DNA from: Faeciplasma sp964650705
GTDB lineage: Bacteria > Bacillota > Clostridia > Oscillospirales > Ruminococcaceae
NCBI GenBank assembly: GCA_964650705.1
Contig: CAZYUJ010000010.1
Location: forward strand, 1-59,770
Direction of reading: 5' to 3'
DNA: 59,770 nucleotides
Both the position numbers and the translations under genes were made by a program. This document shows, in pieces, positions 50,733 to 59,770 of this stretch. The notes beneath the pieces are model-generated. The model saw nothing but the letters and a program-made list of their open reading frames with translations, was not told where the DNA came from and did not search any database. Position 1 is the first letter of the stretch. Each line of letters opens with the position of its first letter.

Positions 50733-51028
50733 CAAATTGAATTGTTTTTTAAAAGGCGTCGATGAAGACGGAACCTGCAACGAATTTCTCAGAGAGCCGG
50801 GGGTGGTGCGATCCCGGTAAAGGACTGTAGACTTCCCATCCCTTCTGAGCCGGAAGCCCCAAAGGACGATCACCCAGTAGGCGTTTCCCGTGTATGCTGC
50901 GTTAGTGCATAGAGGTTGTTTGACTTCGAAGAGGTGGCGGATACATATCCGCAATTTGAGTGGTACCGCGAGTGATAAATTTACACCCGTCTCAAAGCAA
51001 TTAAAGCTTTGAGGCGGGTTTTGTTTTG
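50733..51028 (+). promoter_or_regulatory. T-box leader, probably sensing isoleucine tRNA
   Basis: The T-box core TGGTACCGCG is at 50961-50970. Upstream lie the AGAGAGCCGG element and the stem I apical loop (GGTGCGA), and on the 3' side of stem I the sequence CCC-ATC-CCTTCTGAGC puts ATC, an isoleucine codon, at 50838-50840 in the specifier position. The terminator is CCCGTCTCAAAGC / GCTTTGAGGCGGG with TTTTGTTTT (50985-51028). Uncharged isoleucine tRNA should favour the antiterminator and switch on the operon. The first gene, ilvA, makes the isoleucine precursor, which fits. Confidence 0.93.
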
Positions 51029-51080
51029 CCTTAAAGCCGAATAACTACACATAAGATCAAGTATGAAAGGCGGATCGAAA

Positions 51081-52271
51081 ATGCTAACTCTCGACAAAGT
51101 ATTTAATGCACAGACAGTGCTCAAAAGCGTTATTCGTGAAACGAATGTTGTAAGAGCATACGGCATCGCTGACGAATGTGAGCTATACCTAAAGCCCGAA
51201 AACCTACAGATCACGGGCTCCTTCAAGGTAAGAGGCTCGGCGTATAAGATCGCAATGCTGTCTGAGGAAGAAAAACAAAAAGGCGTTATCGCTTGCTCTG
51301 CAGGCAACCACGCTCAAGGCGTTGCGCTTGCCGCAACAAAAAACGGAATCAGATCTGTGATCTGTCTGCCTGACACGGCTCCTATCTCTAAGGTTGAAGC
51401 CACCAAAGGCTTCGGCGCAGAGGTGTGCTTGGTAGAGGGCTGTTATGACGACGCCTACCGAAAAGCGTTGGAGCTCCGTGACAGCGAAGGCTATACCTTC
51501 GTCCATCCCTTTGATGACGAAAACGTTATTGCAGGCCAGGGCACCATCGCCCTCGAAATACTAAACGACCTTGATAATATTGATGCTATCGTCGTTCCCA
51601 TCGGCGGAGGAGGACTCATTTCGGGCATCGCCTATACCGCGAAGCAGATAAGACCTTCGGTCAAGGTTTACGGCGTCCAGGTCAAGGGCGCTGCGAGTAT
51701 GTATAACTCGGTAAAGGGCGGCGGGATCGAAAGTCTTTCTTCGGTTTCCACCATCGCAGACGGCATCGCTGTTAAGAAGCCGGGCGAAAACACATATGCT
51801 CTTGTCAAGGAATATGTCGATGAGATAGCTCTTGTCACCGATGATGAAGTTGCAAGCGCTATCCTTGCTCTTATTGAAAAGCAGAAGATGATAGCCGAGG
51901 GCGCAGGAGCTACCGCTGTGGCGGCAGTGATGTCGGGCAAATTCGATCTTAAGGGCAAGCGGGTGGTTGCCGTTGTTTCGGGCGGCAATATCGACGTCAC
52001 GAGCCTATCCCGTGTCATTGACCGAGGTCTTCTTAATTCAGGACGTTCAACGAGTCTGTTGATCGAGCTGATCGACAAGCCGGGACAGCTAAAAGAGATC
52101 TCCCGCATCATAGCCGATTGCGGCGGAAACGTGACAGGTGTTCACTATGAAAAGGGCAACACCGAAAGCGTGAACGGTTGTTTCCTTCGCATTGAAATGG
52201 AAACGAGAGATTTCTCTCACGTTAACCTGATCACGAAGACTCTGCGTGATGAAGGCTTCAAATTAGTGTGA
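51081..52271 (+). CDS. ilvA: Threonine ammonia-lyase (threonine dehydratase)
   Basis: 396 aa. The start at 51081 is chosen for AGGCGG 7 bases upstream; an ATG 18 bases earlier lacks a site. The PLP Lys is in ITGSFKVRGSAYK (Lys49), and the glycine loop is PIGGGGLISG. The C-terminus holds one ACT-like domain (TSLLIELIDKPGQLKEISRI) that may bind amino acids. It turns threonine into 2-oxobutanoate and ammonia, the first step to isoleucine. It is the first gene after the isoleucine T-box and is followed by ridA, which removes the reactive intermediate. Confidence 0.93.
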   Translation: MLTLDKVFNAQTVLKSVIRETNVVRAYGIADECELYLKPENLQITGSFKVRGSAYKIAMLSEEEKQKGVIACSAGNHAQGVALAATKNGIRSVICLPDTAPISKVEATKGFGAEVCLVEGCYDDAYRKALELRDSEGYTFVHPFDDENVIAGQGTIALEILNDLDNIDAIVVPIGGGGLISGIAYTAKQIRPSVKVYGVQVKGAASMYNSVKGGGIESLSSVSTIADGIAVKKPGENTYALVKEYVDEIALVTDDEVASAILALIEKQKMIAEGAGATAVAAVMSGKFDLKGKRVVAVVSGGNIDVTSLSRVIDRGLLNSGRSTSLLIELIDKPGQLKEISRIIADCGGNVTGVHYEKGNTESVNGCFLRIEMETRDFSHVNLITKTLRDEGFKLV

Positions 52272-52291
52272 TCTTGAAAGGAGCAAAAGCT

Positions 52292-52669
52292 ATGAGCAGA
52301 AAAATCCAAACCAACAAAGCACCGTCGGCGATCGGGCCTTACTCACAGGCAGTAGTCGTGGGTGATCTCATTTTCACCTCCGGACAGATCCCTCTCGATC
52401 CCGAAACGGGACTTCTTGTGGGCGAAAACATCACTGAGCAGACCCATAGAGTCTGCAAAAACTTAGAGGCAGTGCTGACTGCCGCAGGGGGAAAGCTGAC
52501 GAGCGTCGTTAAGACCGTATGCTTCCTTTCCGATATGTCGGATTTCGCCGCATTTAACGAAGTGTATGCACAGTATTTTACCGATAAGCCCGCAAGAAGC
52601 TGCGTGGCTGTTAAGGATCTTCCGAAAGGCGCACTTGTCGAAGTGGAAGCAGTAGCAGAAAAGGAGTAA
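52292..52669 (+). CDS. ridA: RidA 2-iminobutanoate/2-iminopropanoate deaminase
   Basis: 125 aa, normal for the RidA/YjgF/UK114 family. Signatures are APSAIGPYSQAV at the start, FTSGQIPLDPETG and the C-terminal PARSCVAVKDLPKGALVEVEAVA, with the catalytic Arg in PARS. The ATG at 52292 has AAAGGAG 8 bases upstream. It hydrolyses the imine released by IlvA. Its place directly after ilvA matches that role. Confidence 0.95.
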   Translation: MSRKIQTNKAPSAIGPYSQAVVVGDLIFTSGQIPLDPETGLLVGENITEQTHRVCKNLEAVLTAAGGKLTSVVKTVCFLSDMSDFAAFNEVYAQYFTDKPARSCVAVKDLPKGALVEVEAVAEKE

Positions 52670-52674
52670 GCGTT

Positions 52675-54351
52675 ATGATGGATTCAACAAAATACCGAGT
52701 GGGATATTTCCCCGTAGATAAAAAATATAACAAATGGGTCGAAAAAGACCATATCGAAAAGCCGCCCGTATGGTGCTCGGTGGATATGCGTGACGGCAAC
52801 CAAAGCCTTGTCATTCCGATGAGCCTCGAGGAAAAGCTGGAATATTATAAGGTTCTTTTAGAGGTCGGTTTTAAGGAGATCGAAGTAGGCTTTCCTGCGG
52901 CAAGCGAAACGGAGTACGAATTTTTGCGTACTTTGATCGATAACAACATGATTCCTGATGATGTAACGGTTCAGGTGCTTACTCAATGCCGTGAGCACAT
53001 CATCCGAAAGACCTTCGATGCCTGCAAGGGCGCACCGAGCGCGATCATTCACTTTTATAATTCGGTCAGCGTGGCTCAGCGTGAGCAGGTCTTCAAAAAG
53101 AGTAAGGACGAGATCAAACAGATCGCCGTTGACGGCGCAAAGCTCGTTAAAAAGTTAGCTGCCGAATATGAAGGCAACTTCCGCTTTGAATATTCACCCG
53201 AATCCTTTACAGGCACCGAGCCTGAATATGCTTTAGAGGTCTGCAACGCCGTTCTTGATGTATTGGAGCCGAGTGAAGATAACAACGTCATCATCAACCT
53301 TCCCGTAACTGTGGAAATGAGCTTACCGCACGTTTACGCTTCACAGGTCGAGTATATGAGCGAAAACCTCAAATACCGTGAGTTCGTGACCCTTTCTTTA
53401 CATCCTCATAACGATAGAGGTACAGGTGTTGCCGACACAGAGCTTGCACTCTTGGCGGGAGCTGACCGTGTGGAAGGAACGCTCTTTGGCAACGGCGAGA
53501 GAACGGGCAACGTGGATATCATCACCCTCGCTATGAATATGTACTCTCACGGCGTGGATCCGAAGCTTGATCTTTCCAATATGACCTATTTGGTAGAAAA
53601 ATATGAAAGCTGTACCCGTATGCACGTCTATGAAAGAGCACCCTATGCAGGAGCACTTGTGTTTGCCGCTTTCTCAGGCTCGCACCAGGACGCCATTGCA
53701 AAGGGCATGAAGCATAGAACGAAAAACAAGCTTCACGAGTGGAGCGTTCCGTATATCCCGATCGATCCCAAGGATATCGGCAGAACCTATGATGCCGACG
53801 TCATCCGTGTAAACTCTCAGTCGGGCAAGGGCGGCATCGGATATCTGCTCGAACAGACCTTTGGATATAACCTGCCGCCGAAAATGCGCGAGCATTTCAG
53901 CTATATGTGCAAAAGTGTTTCCGATCACGAGCACAAGGAGCTCAAGCCGGATGAGGTTTTGGATATCTTCACCGCAAATTACTTAAATCTCGACAGCGGT
54001 ATCTCGGTTACCGATTTTGATTTTGTGCGTGAGAATGATGCCGTTAAGATCAACATAACGTTTTCAAGAGACGGCGAAGAGACCGAGCTCGAAGCCGAAG
54101 GAAACGGTACGCTGAGCGCTGTCAACAACGCTCTTTGTGAGTTTACCGGCGAGGAATACACCTTACAGGTATTCACACAGCACAGTATGCAGGGCGACGG
54201 TTCTCACAGCGTAGCCGCTTCGTATATCGGACTTCAGACACAGGACGGCAACATGTATTGGGGCGCAGGCACCGATACCGACGTTATTACTGCCAGCACA
54301 AATGCACTGCTCAGTGCCTTCCGTAATATGACCAAAGGAGATGCAAAGTAA
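52675..54351 (+). CDS. leuA: 2-isopropylmalate synthase, long (type 2) form
   Basis: 558 aa. WCSVDMRDGNQSL is the HMGL-type active-site entry, LHPHNDRGTG gives the metal His pair and RVEGTLFGNGERTGNVD follows. The length and the FPV-KYNKWVEKDHIEKPP start put it in the LeuA type 2 group known from Corynebacterium and yeast. The C-terminal domain (VNNALCEFTGEEYTLQVFTQHSMQGDGSHSV) is the leucine-sensing domain, so feedback control is likely. It condenses acetyl-CoA with 2-oxoisovalerate. It overlaps leuC by one base (TAATG). Confidence 0.94.
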   Translation: MMDSTKYRVGYFPVDKKYNKWVEKDHIEKPPVWCSVDMRDGNQSLVIPMSLEEKLEYYKVLLEVGFKEIEVGFPAASETEYEFLRTLIDNNMIPDDVTVQVLTQCREHIIRKTFDACKGAPSAIIHFYNSVSVAQREQVFKKSKDEIKQIAVDGAKLVKKLAAEYEGNFRFEYSPESFTGTEPEYALEVCNAVLDVLEPSEDNNVIINLPVTVEMSLPHVYASQVEYMSENLKYREFVTLSLHPHNDRGTGVADTELALLAGADRVEGTLFGNGERTGNVDIITLAMNMYSHGVDPKLDLSNMTYLVEKYESCTRMHVYERAPYAGALVFAAFSGSHQDAIAKGMKHRTKNKLHEWSVPYIPIDPKDIGRTYDADVIRVNSQSGKGGIGYLLEQTFGYNLPPKMREHFSYMCKSVSDHEHKELKPDEVLDIFTANYLNLDSGISVTDFDFVRENDAVKINITFSRDGEETELEAEGNGTLSAVNNALCEFTGEEYTLQVFTQHSMQGDGSHSVAASYIGLQTQDGNMYWGAGTDTDVITASTNALLSAFRNMTKGDAK

Positions 54352-55610
54352 TGGGAATGACTATGACACAAAAGATCCTTGCCGCCCACGCAGGACTTGA
54401 AAGCGTCGAAGCGGGACAGTTGATCTCAGCAAAGCTGGATATCGTTTTGGGCAACGATATTACAACACCCGTAGCGGTGAACGAATTTAAGAAAGCCGGA
54501 TTTGATTCGGTATTTGACAAAGACAAGGTCGCCATCGTGCTTGACCACTTTGTTCCCAACAAAGACATTAAAGCCGCCGAGCAGTCAAAGACCTGCCGTG
54601 AATTTGCCTGTGCTCATTGCGTGAGCCACTTTTACGACGTAGGCAAAATGGGTATTGAGCACGCTCTTCTTCCCGAGCAGGGCGTAGTTACCGCAGGTGA
54701 CTGTATCATCGGTGCTGACTCACATACCTGCACCTACGGCGCTCTAGGCGCATTTTCGACGGGTGTCGGCTCTACCGACATGGCGGCAGGTATGGCAACG
54801 GGCATGGCTTGGTTCAAGGTGCCTTCTGCCATCAAGTTTAATCTCACAGGAAAGCTCCCCGAAAATTGCAGCGGTAAGGATGTCATCCTCACCGTTATAG
54901 GCATGATCGGCGTTGACGGCGCTCTATATAAGAGCATGGAGTTTGTCGGTGACGGCGCTCACGGTCTTTCGATGGATGACCGCCTTTGCATCTGCAACAT
55001 GGCAATAGAAGCAGGTGCTAAAAACGGCATCTTCCCCGTGGATGACGTAACTCTTGAATATCTTAAGGGCAGAAGCGAAAGAGAGCCTGTGGTTTATGAA
55101 GCCGATGCAGATGCAGAATATGAAAAGGTAATTGATATTGACCTTGCTTCCATCGTTCCCACGGTTGCGTGTCCGCATCTTCCCGAAAACACCCATCCCG
55201 CAAGCGAACTTCACAATATCAAAATAGATCAGGTCGTCATCGGCTCCTGCACCAACGGCAGAATGGAGGACATGGAAGCCGCCTATAACATTCTCAAGGG
55301 CAAAAAGGTTGCCGGCGGGATCCGAGTCATCATCATTCCCGGCACTATGCAGATCCTGCGTGAATGTGTTGAGCGCGGCTGGTACACCGCCTTTATTGAT
55401 GCAGGCGCTATCGTTTCCACACCTACCTGCGGCCCCTGCCTCGGCGGATACATGGGCATCCTTGCCTCAGGCGAAAAATGTATTGCCACCACCAACCGCA
55501 ACTTTGTCGGCCGTATGGGTCACGTTGACAGCGAGGTATATCTTGCTTCTCCTCATACCGCCGCCGCAAGTGCGCTGACCGGATATATTACCGAATATAA
55601 GGAGGCGTAA
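54351..55610 (+). CDS. leuC: 3-isopropylmalate dehydratase large subunit
   Basis: 419 aa. The aconitase-type 4Fe-4S cysteines are visible in GSCTNGRMEDM and PTCGPCLGGYMG. DSHTCTYGALGAF and VLDHFVPN are also conserved. This short (about 420 aa) form is the type usual in Clostridia and archaea. With LeuD it isomerises 2-isopropylmalate to 3-isopropylmalate. Confidence 0.96.
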   Translation: MGMTMTQKILAAHAGLESVEAGQLISAKLDIVLGNDITTPVAVNEFKKAGFDSVFDKDKVAIVLDHFVPNKDIKAAEQSKTCREFACAHCVSHFYDVGKMGIEHALLPEQGVVTAGDCIIGADSHTCTYGALGAFSTGVGSTDMAAGMATGMAWFKVPSAIKFNLTGKLPENCSGKDVILTVIGMIGVDGALYKSMEFVGDGAHGLSMDDRLCICNMAIEAGAKNGIFPVDDVTLEYLKGRSEREPVVYEADADAEYEKVIDIDLASIVPTVACPHLPENTHPASELHNIKIDQVVIGSCTNGRMEDMEAAYNILKGKKVAGGIRVIIIPGTMQILRECVERGWYTAFIDAGAIVSTPTCGPCLGGYMGILASGEKCIATTNRNFVGRMGHVDSEVYLASPHTAAASALTGYITEYKEA

Positions 55611-55612
55611 AG

Positions 55613-56110
55613 ATGAATACACAAGGAAAAGTTTTTAAATATCCCGATAACGTGGACACCGACGTTATTATCCCTGCCCGTTATCTGAATACTCCCGACG
55701 CAAAGGAGCTCAGCACTCATTGTATGGAGGATATTGACGCTGAGTTCGTGAAAAACGTAAAGCCGGGCGACGTTATGGTTGCCGGTTGGAACTTCGGCTG
55801 CGGTTCTTCCCGTGAGCACGCACCGCTTGTTATCAAGACCTGCGGCACGGGTTGCGTTATCGCCAAGAGCTTCGCAAGGATCTTTTACCGCAACGCCATT
55901 AATATCGGGCTGCCGATTCTTGAGTGCGAAGAAGCGGCGGAGGAAATCAGCGCTGATGATGAAGTTAAGGTAGATTTTGATACGGGTGTTATCACCGACC
56001 TTACCACAGGCAAGACCTATAAGGCACAGCCTTTCCCACCGTTTATTCAGAATATCATCAAAAGCGGCGGACTCCTCAAATCTTTGAAAGAAGGCGAAAA
56101 CAATGGTTAA
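55613..56110 (+). CDS. leuD: 3-isopropylmalate dehydratase small subunit
   Basis: 165 aa. DNVDTDVIIPARYL and NFGCGSSREHAPLVIK are the swivel-domain signatures. It pairs with LeuC. AAGGAGG precedes the ATG, 2 bases after the leuC stop, and its end overlaps leuB by 8 bases. Confidence 0.96.
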   Translation: MNTQGKVFKYPDNVDTDVIIPARYLNTPDAKELSTHCMEDIDAEFVKNVKPGDVMVAGWNFGCGSSREHAPLVIKTCGTGCVIAKSFARIFYRNAINIGLPILECEEAAEEISADDEVKVDFDTGVITDLTTGKTYKAQPFPPFIQNIIKSGGLLKSLKEGENNG

Positions 56111-57170
56111 AAATATAGCGGTGATCCGTGGTGACGGCATCGGCCCCGAGATAGTAAACGAAGCGCTCAAAGTGCTGAATAAAGTTGCTGAGCTCTATGG
56201 ACACACCTTTAATTACACCGACGTAGATATGGGCGGATGCGCCATTGATAAATACGGCGACCCTCTGCCCGAGTCGGAGCTGAATAAATGCCTTGCTTCC
56301 GACAGCGTGCTTCTCGGTGCGGTAGGCGGTGACAAGTGGAACGATGTTGCGGGACATATGCGCCCCGAAAAGGGGCTCTTGCGGCTCAGGGCAGGGATGG
56401 GCGTTTACTCAAACAACCGCCCCGCAAAGATATGGGCTCAGCTCGCGGATGCTTCTCCTTTGAAGAGATCTATAGTAGATAAGGGCATCGACTTTATTAT
56501 CGTTCGTGAGCTTATCGGCGGAATTTATTTCGGTGAGCATAAGACCGAGGGCGACACCGCCACCGACATCCTCAGCTATAGCGAAGCCGAGATCGAGCGT
56601 ATCGGAAGGATCGGCTTTGAAACCGCAAGAAAGCGAAACAAAAGACTCTGCTCGGTAGAGAAATCCAACGTGTTGGATTCCAGCCGTCTTTGGAAAAAGG
56701 TGATGCACCGTCTGGCGGAGGAATACCCTGACGTTGAGCTTTCGGATATGCTCGTCGATAACTGTGCGATGCAGATCGTAAAGGATCCTTCACAGTTCGA
56801 CGTCGTCGTAACCGAGAATATGTTCGGAGATATCCTCTCTGACGAGGCTTCGATGATCACCGGCTCTATCGGTATGATACCCTCCTCAAGTCTCGGCGCA
56901 TCCTCCTGCGGATTGTATGAGCCTATTCACGGCTCTGCTCCCGATATCGCAGGCAAAGACATAGCAAATCCTATCGGCACGATCCTTTCCGCCGCAATGA
57001 TGCTTCGCTTCAGCTTTGATATGCCAAAGGAAGCTGATGCGATCGAAAATGCTGTTTCCAAATATCTCGATGAAGGATACCGTACAGCCGATATTATGAG
57101 CGAAGGGATGTTATCCGTCGGCTGCAAAAAGTGCGGCGACCTGATTGTAAGTTACTTAACAAAGGAGTGA
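56103..57170 (+). CDS. leuB: 3-isopropylmalate dehydrogenase
   Basis: 355 aa. IAVIRGDGIGPEIVNEALKV at the start, LLRLRAGMGVYSNNRPAK, the YSEAEIERIGRIGFETARKR loop and the C-terminal ENMFGDILSDEASMITGSIG and EPIHGSAPDIAGK are the LeuB family motifs. It oxidises and decarboxylates 3-isopropylmalate using NAD, in leucine synthesis. It overlaps leuD by 8 bases, indicating coupled translation. Confidence 0.96.
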   Translation: MVKNIAVIRGDGIGPEIVNEALKVLNKVAELYGHTFNYTDVDMGGCAIDKYGDPLPESELNKCLASDSVLLGAVGGDKWNDVAGHMRPEKGLLRLRAGMGVYSNNRPAKIWAQLADASPLKRSIVDKGIDFIIVRELIGGIYFGEHKTEGDTATDILSYSEAEIERIGRIGFETARKRNKRLCSVEKSNVLDSSRLWKKVMHRLAEEYPDVELSDMLVDNCAMQIVKDPSQFDVVVTENMFGDILSDEASMITGSIGMIPSSSLGASSCGLYEPIHGSAPDIAGKDIANPIGTILSAAMMLRFSFDMPKEADAIENAVSKYLDEGYRTADIMSEGMLSVGCKKCGDLIVSYLTKE

Positions 57171-57174
57171 TCTT

Positions 57175-58848
57175 ATGCTTCTTTCGGGTTCAGATATATT
57201 AGTAAAGACCTTGATCGAGCAAGGGGCAGACACAGTTTTCGGCTACCCCGGCGGTCAGATACTTAATGTTTACGACAGCCTTTATAAATACCGAGATGAG
57301 ATAGATCACGTTTTAACGGCGCACGAACAGGGTGCGGCACACGCCGCCGACGGCTATGCGAGAACTACCGGCAAGGTCGGCGTTGTGATCTCGACTTCGG
57401 GGCCGGGAGCTACCAATCTTGTAACAGGTATCGCCACAGCCTACCTCGATTCGATCCCGATGGTCGCTATCTGCGGCAACGTGCCGACAACGCAGATCGG
57501 CACAGACAGCTTCCAAGAGATCGACATCACGGGCGTGACCCTGCCGATCACCAAACACAATTACTTCGTAAGTGATGTAGCCGATCTGGCGGACACCATC
57601 CGTGAAGCCTTTAAGCTTGCGAAGTCGGGCAGACCGGGGCCTGTGCTTATTGACGTTCCCAAGGACGTTCAGATCGCAAAATTCGAGTATGAGCCAAAGG
57701 CTCCCGTGGAAAAGGAGGAGCCCTTTGCCGCAAAGGATGTGCGTATCGAAGAAGCGGCAAGGATCCTCAATTCCTCAAAACGCCCCTTCGTCTATTTCGG
57801 CGGCGGTGTGATCACCGCGAACGCACAGAATGAGGTTCTTGCTCTTGCCGAAAAGATAGATGCGCCTATCGGTTGCTCCTTAATGGGACTTTCCGCTATC
57901 CCCACCGATCACCCGAGATTTTTAGGAATGCAGGGTATGCACGGACACTATGCATCCTCTATGTCGATGCATAATGCGGATGTGATACTTTCTCTCGGCG
58001 TTCGTTTCAACGACCGTGTGACGGGAAACCGTCAGAAATTTGCAACGGGCGCAAAGATCGTTCACATTGATGTGGACGGCTCCGAGCTGAATAAAACGGT
58101 CAATTCCGTATGCGGACTCAGAGGAGACGTGAAGCTTACTCTTCAAAAGCTTCTGCCTCTTTTGAATGAAGGCTCAAAGCCTGATTGGATGGCAAGGGTC
58201 AGCGCATTCAGGACGGAGGAAGAAAGCTATCTTGATAACCGTGAGGGCCTGACACCTCGCAGAGCGATCTTGATCCTTAACAAACACCTTAGTGAGAATA
58301 CCGCCGTTTGTACCGATGTCGGTCAGCACCAGATGTGGTCGGCACAGAATCTGTTTTTCAGAAAGCCGCGCAGATTTGCTTCCAGCGGCGGTCTCGGAAC
58401 GATGGGCTACGGCTTCGGTGCGGCAATAGGCTCAGCATACGGCACGGGCGAACGCAGTGTTCTGATCACAGGTGACGGCAGCTTCGGTATGAATCTAAAC
58501 GAGCTTGCCACCGCTGTCAGATACAATGTTCCTGTCGTTGTCATCATTATGAACAACGGCGTGCTGGGCATGGTCCGTCAATGGCAAACGCTTTTCTATG
58601 AGAAGCATTATTCCAATTCCGTATTGGAAAGAAAGACCGATTTCGCCGCTTTCGCCAAGGCTTTCGGTGCCGACGGCGAAGCAGTAACCACACCTGAAGA
58701 ATTGGATGCGGCACTTGCCCGTGCATTTAAAACCGACGGGCCGTATATTATTGACTGTAAGATAGATAAAGACGAGTTTGTTCTTCCCATGCTACCGCCC
58801 GGCGGCAGTATGGATGACATAATCACAAAATTGGAGGTGGAATTATGA
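57175..58848 (+). CDS. ilvB: Acetolactate synthase catalytic subunit
   Basis: 557 aa. VFGYPGGQILNVYD and AHEQGAAHAADGYAR (Glu that activates thiamine diphosphate), PKDVQ and GDGSFGMNLNELATAVRYNVPVVVIIMNN (metal and thiamine diphosphate site) are typical. It makes acetolactate for valine and leucine and acetohydroxybutyrate for isoleucine. AAAGGAG precedes the ATG, 4 bases after leuB, and the stop overlaps ilvN by 4 bases. Confidence 0.96.
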   Translation: MLLSGSDILVKTLIEQGADTVFGYPGGQILNVYDSLYKYRDEIDHVLTAHEQGAAHAADGYARTTGKVGVVISTSGPGATNLVTGIATAYLDSIPMVAICGNVPTTQIGTDSFQEIDITGVTLPITKHNYFVSDVADLADTIREAFKLAKSGRPGPVLIDVPKDVQIAKFEYEPKAPVEKEEPFAAKDVRIEEAARILNSSKRPFVYFGGGVITANAQNEVLALAEKIDAPIGCSLMGLSAIPTDHPRFLGMQGMHGHYASSMSMHNADVILSLGVRFNDRVTGNRQKFATGAKIVHIDVDGSELNKTVNSVCGLRGDVKLTLQKLLPLLNEGSKPDWMARVSAFRTEEESYLDNREGLTPRRAILILNKHLSENTAVCTDVGQHQMWSAQNLFFRKPRRFASSGGLGTMGYGFGAAIGSAYGTGERSVLITGDGSFGMNLNELATAVRYNVPVVVIIMNNGVLGMVRQWQTLFYEKHYSNSVLERKTDFAAFAKAFGADGEAVTTPEELDAALARAFKTDGPYIIDCKIDKDEFVLPMLPPGGSMDDIITKLEVEL

Positions 58849-59351
58849 ACCGATATACGTTAGCTGTGCTTGTTCGCAATCAATTCGGTGTACTGAACCG
58901 CCTCACGAGTATGTTCAGAAGAAGACAGTTCAACATCAGCTCCATCACCGCCAGCGAAACAGAATCGGAAGAGTATTCCCGTATCACCTTCGGCTTTGAC
59001 GGTGAGGAAAACGGCAAGCAGCAGCTTATCAATCAGCTCTATAAATTGCCCGACGTCTGCTCCATCAAGGAGCTTACGGCAAATAATTCGCTAAGCTGTG
59101 AGCTGATGCTGATCAAGCTCAAAAACGATCCGTCCGCCCGTGACGAGATCCACGCAGCAGCCGAGGCGTTCAAAGCGGAAACGATCGATTACACCAAAGA
59201 ATCTATCGTTTTGCGTGTTATCGGCAACAGCTCAAAGATGGACGATTTCATCTCCCTTATGCGGGATCACACCATCCTTGAAATTTGCCGAACGGGCACG
59301 GCATCCATTGAAAAGGGCTCATCCACTTTGCGTCAAAACTTGAATTTGTAA
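58845..59351 (+). CDS. ilvN: Acetolactate synthase regulatory (small) subunit
   Basis: 168 aa. The N-terminal ACT domain (YTLAVLVRNQFGVLNRLTSMFRRRQFNISSI) binds valine and gives feedback inhibition. The C-terminal IlvH-type domain follows (ELMLIKLKNDPSARDEI, MRDHTILEICRTGTASIEKG). GGAGG precedes the ATG. It acts with IlvB, whose gene it overlaps by 4 bases. Confidence 0.95.
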   Translation: MNRYTLAVLVRNQFGVLNRLTSMFRRRQFNISSITASETESEEYSRITFGFDGEENGKQQLINQLYKLPDVCSIKELTANNSLSCELMLIKLKNDPSARDEIHAAAEAFKAETIDYTKESIVLRVIGNSSKMDDFISLMRDHTILEICRTGTASIEKGSSTLRQNLNL

Positions 59352-59370
59352 TTAGAAAGAGGTAATTATT

Positions 59371-59770
59371 ATGGCAAGAATTTTTTATCAAAAGGATTGC
59401 GATCTACAGAAATTAAGCGGCAAAACCGTCGCTATCATCGGTTACGGCTCTCAGGGACACGCTCACGCTTTGAACCTCAAGGACAGCGGCGTTAACGTTA
59501 TCGTCGGTCTTTACGAGGGCTCAAAGAGCTGGGCTAAGGCTGAGGCGCAGGGGCTTAAGGTCATGACGAGTGCGGAAGCGGCCAAGGCTGCCGACATCGT
59601 TATGATCCTCATCAACGATGAGAAGCAGGCGGCGCTTTATAAAGAGTCCATCGAGCCCAACCTCACCGAAGGCAAAACTCTTGCCTTCGCTCACGGCTTC
59701 AATATCCATTACGGCTGTATCAAGCCTCCCAAGAACGTTAACGTCATCATGATCGCTCCCAAGGGCCCCG
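59371..59770 (+). CDS. ilvC: Ketol-acid reductoisomerase, partial (window ends inside)
   Basis: 133 codons from ATG 59371 to the right edge, with AGAGG upstream. The N-terminus (MARIFYQKDCDLQKLSGKTV) and the NADPH-binding motif AIIGYGSQGHAHALNLKDSG are those of IlvC, as are ADIVMILINDEKQAALY and LAFAHGFNIHYG. It reduces and rearranges acetolactate in valine, leucine and isoleucine synthesis. The gene is the ninth of the T-box operon. The rest, and probably ilvD, lie outside the window. Confidence 0.95.
   Translation, partial: MARIFYQKDCDLQKLSGKTVAIIGYGSQGHAHALNLKDSGVNVIVGLYEGSKSWAKAEAQGLKVMTSAEAAKAADIVMILINDEKQAALYKESIEPNLTEGKTLAFAHGFNIHYGCIKPPKNVNVIMIAPKGP

Noticed and set aside
50733..51028. 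Small leader peptide in the ilv leader
   Set aside because: The region fits a T-box in sequence and order; no leader frame with a run of branched-chain codons is present.

Overview
The window looks like chromosomal DNA of an anaerobic, low-to-middle GC Gram-positive bacterium of the class Clostridia, most likely a gut member of the Ruminococcaceae/Oscillospiraceae. This rests on AGGAGG-type ribosome sites, housekeeping promoters of the form TTGACA-17-TATAAT before most transcription units, a T-box leader before the branched-chain amino acid operon, lipoprotein signal peptides on all secreted enzymes, a [FeFe]-hydrogenase, and many plant-glycan enzymes. I see no tRNA, rRNA or CRISPR. The extreme left edge (1-307) is much more GC-rich than the rest and may be the end of a mobile element.

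Layout. 1-307: edge of a Pro/Ala/Glu-rich gene. 744-3129: XRE regulator, GNAT acetyltransferase and TfoX-like protein, all on minus. 3390-6278: secreted M6-type metalloprotease. 6484-8568: small one-helix membrane protein and a MutS-like ATPase. 8646-19592: the most unusual block, with five related lipoproteins that share an extracellular solute-binding-like module (three carry an N-terminal propeller-like region), two sugar-type ABC permeases, a one-helix extracytoplasmic protein and a frameshifted Cys-rich secreted protein, but no ATPase. 19769-23632: potABCD polyamine importer. 23701-23910: methyltransferase fragment. 24110-29166: LiaF-like and DUF4097 envelope proteins, DegV fatty-acid-binding protein, and a PhoB/PhoR-like two-component system. 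29305-34075: AEC transporter, ABC exporter, 2Fe-2S protein and group-B-like [FeFe]-hydrogenase.

34216-50519 is a glycan-use region: alpha-L-fucosidase (GH29) divergent from two Gfo/Idh/MocA oxidoreductases, a GH13 lipoprotein, a complete sugar ABC importer (binding protein, two permeases, MsmX-type ATPase), GH53 endo-galactanase, GH42 beta-galactosidase and GH43. The GH53/GH42/importer set resembles galactan use in Bacillus (gan genes). 50698-59770 is an isoleucine T-box operon: ilvA, ridA, leuA, leuC, leuD, leuB, ilvB, ilvN and the start of ilvC.

The best candidate for something undescribed is the 8.6-19.6 kb lipoprotein array. Two of its internal promoters share the same architecture: four TTAA boxes spaced 11, 10 and 10 bp, directly upstream of a TTGAA -35 and a GCATGT-TATxCT -10. 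This is the layout expected for activation by an OmpR/PhoB-type response regulator, and one such regulator is encoded about 10 kb away. The importer permeases there probably borrow a shared ATPase such as the MsmX-type protein at 39937-41061.
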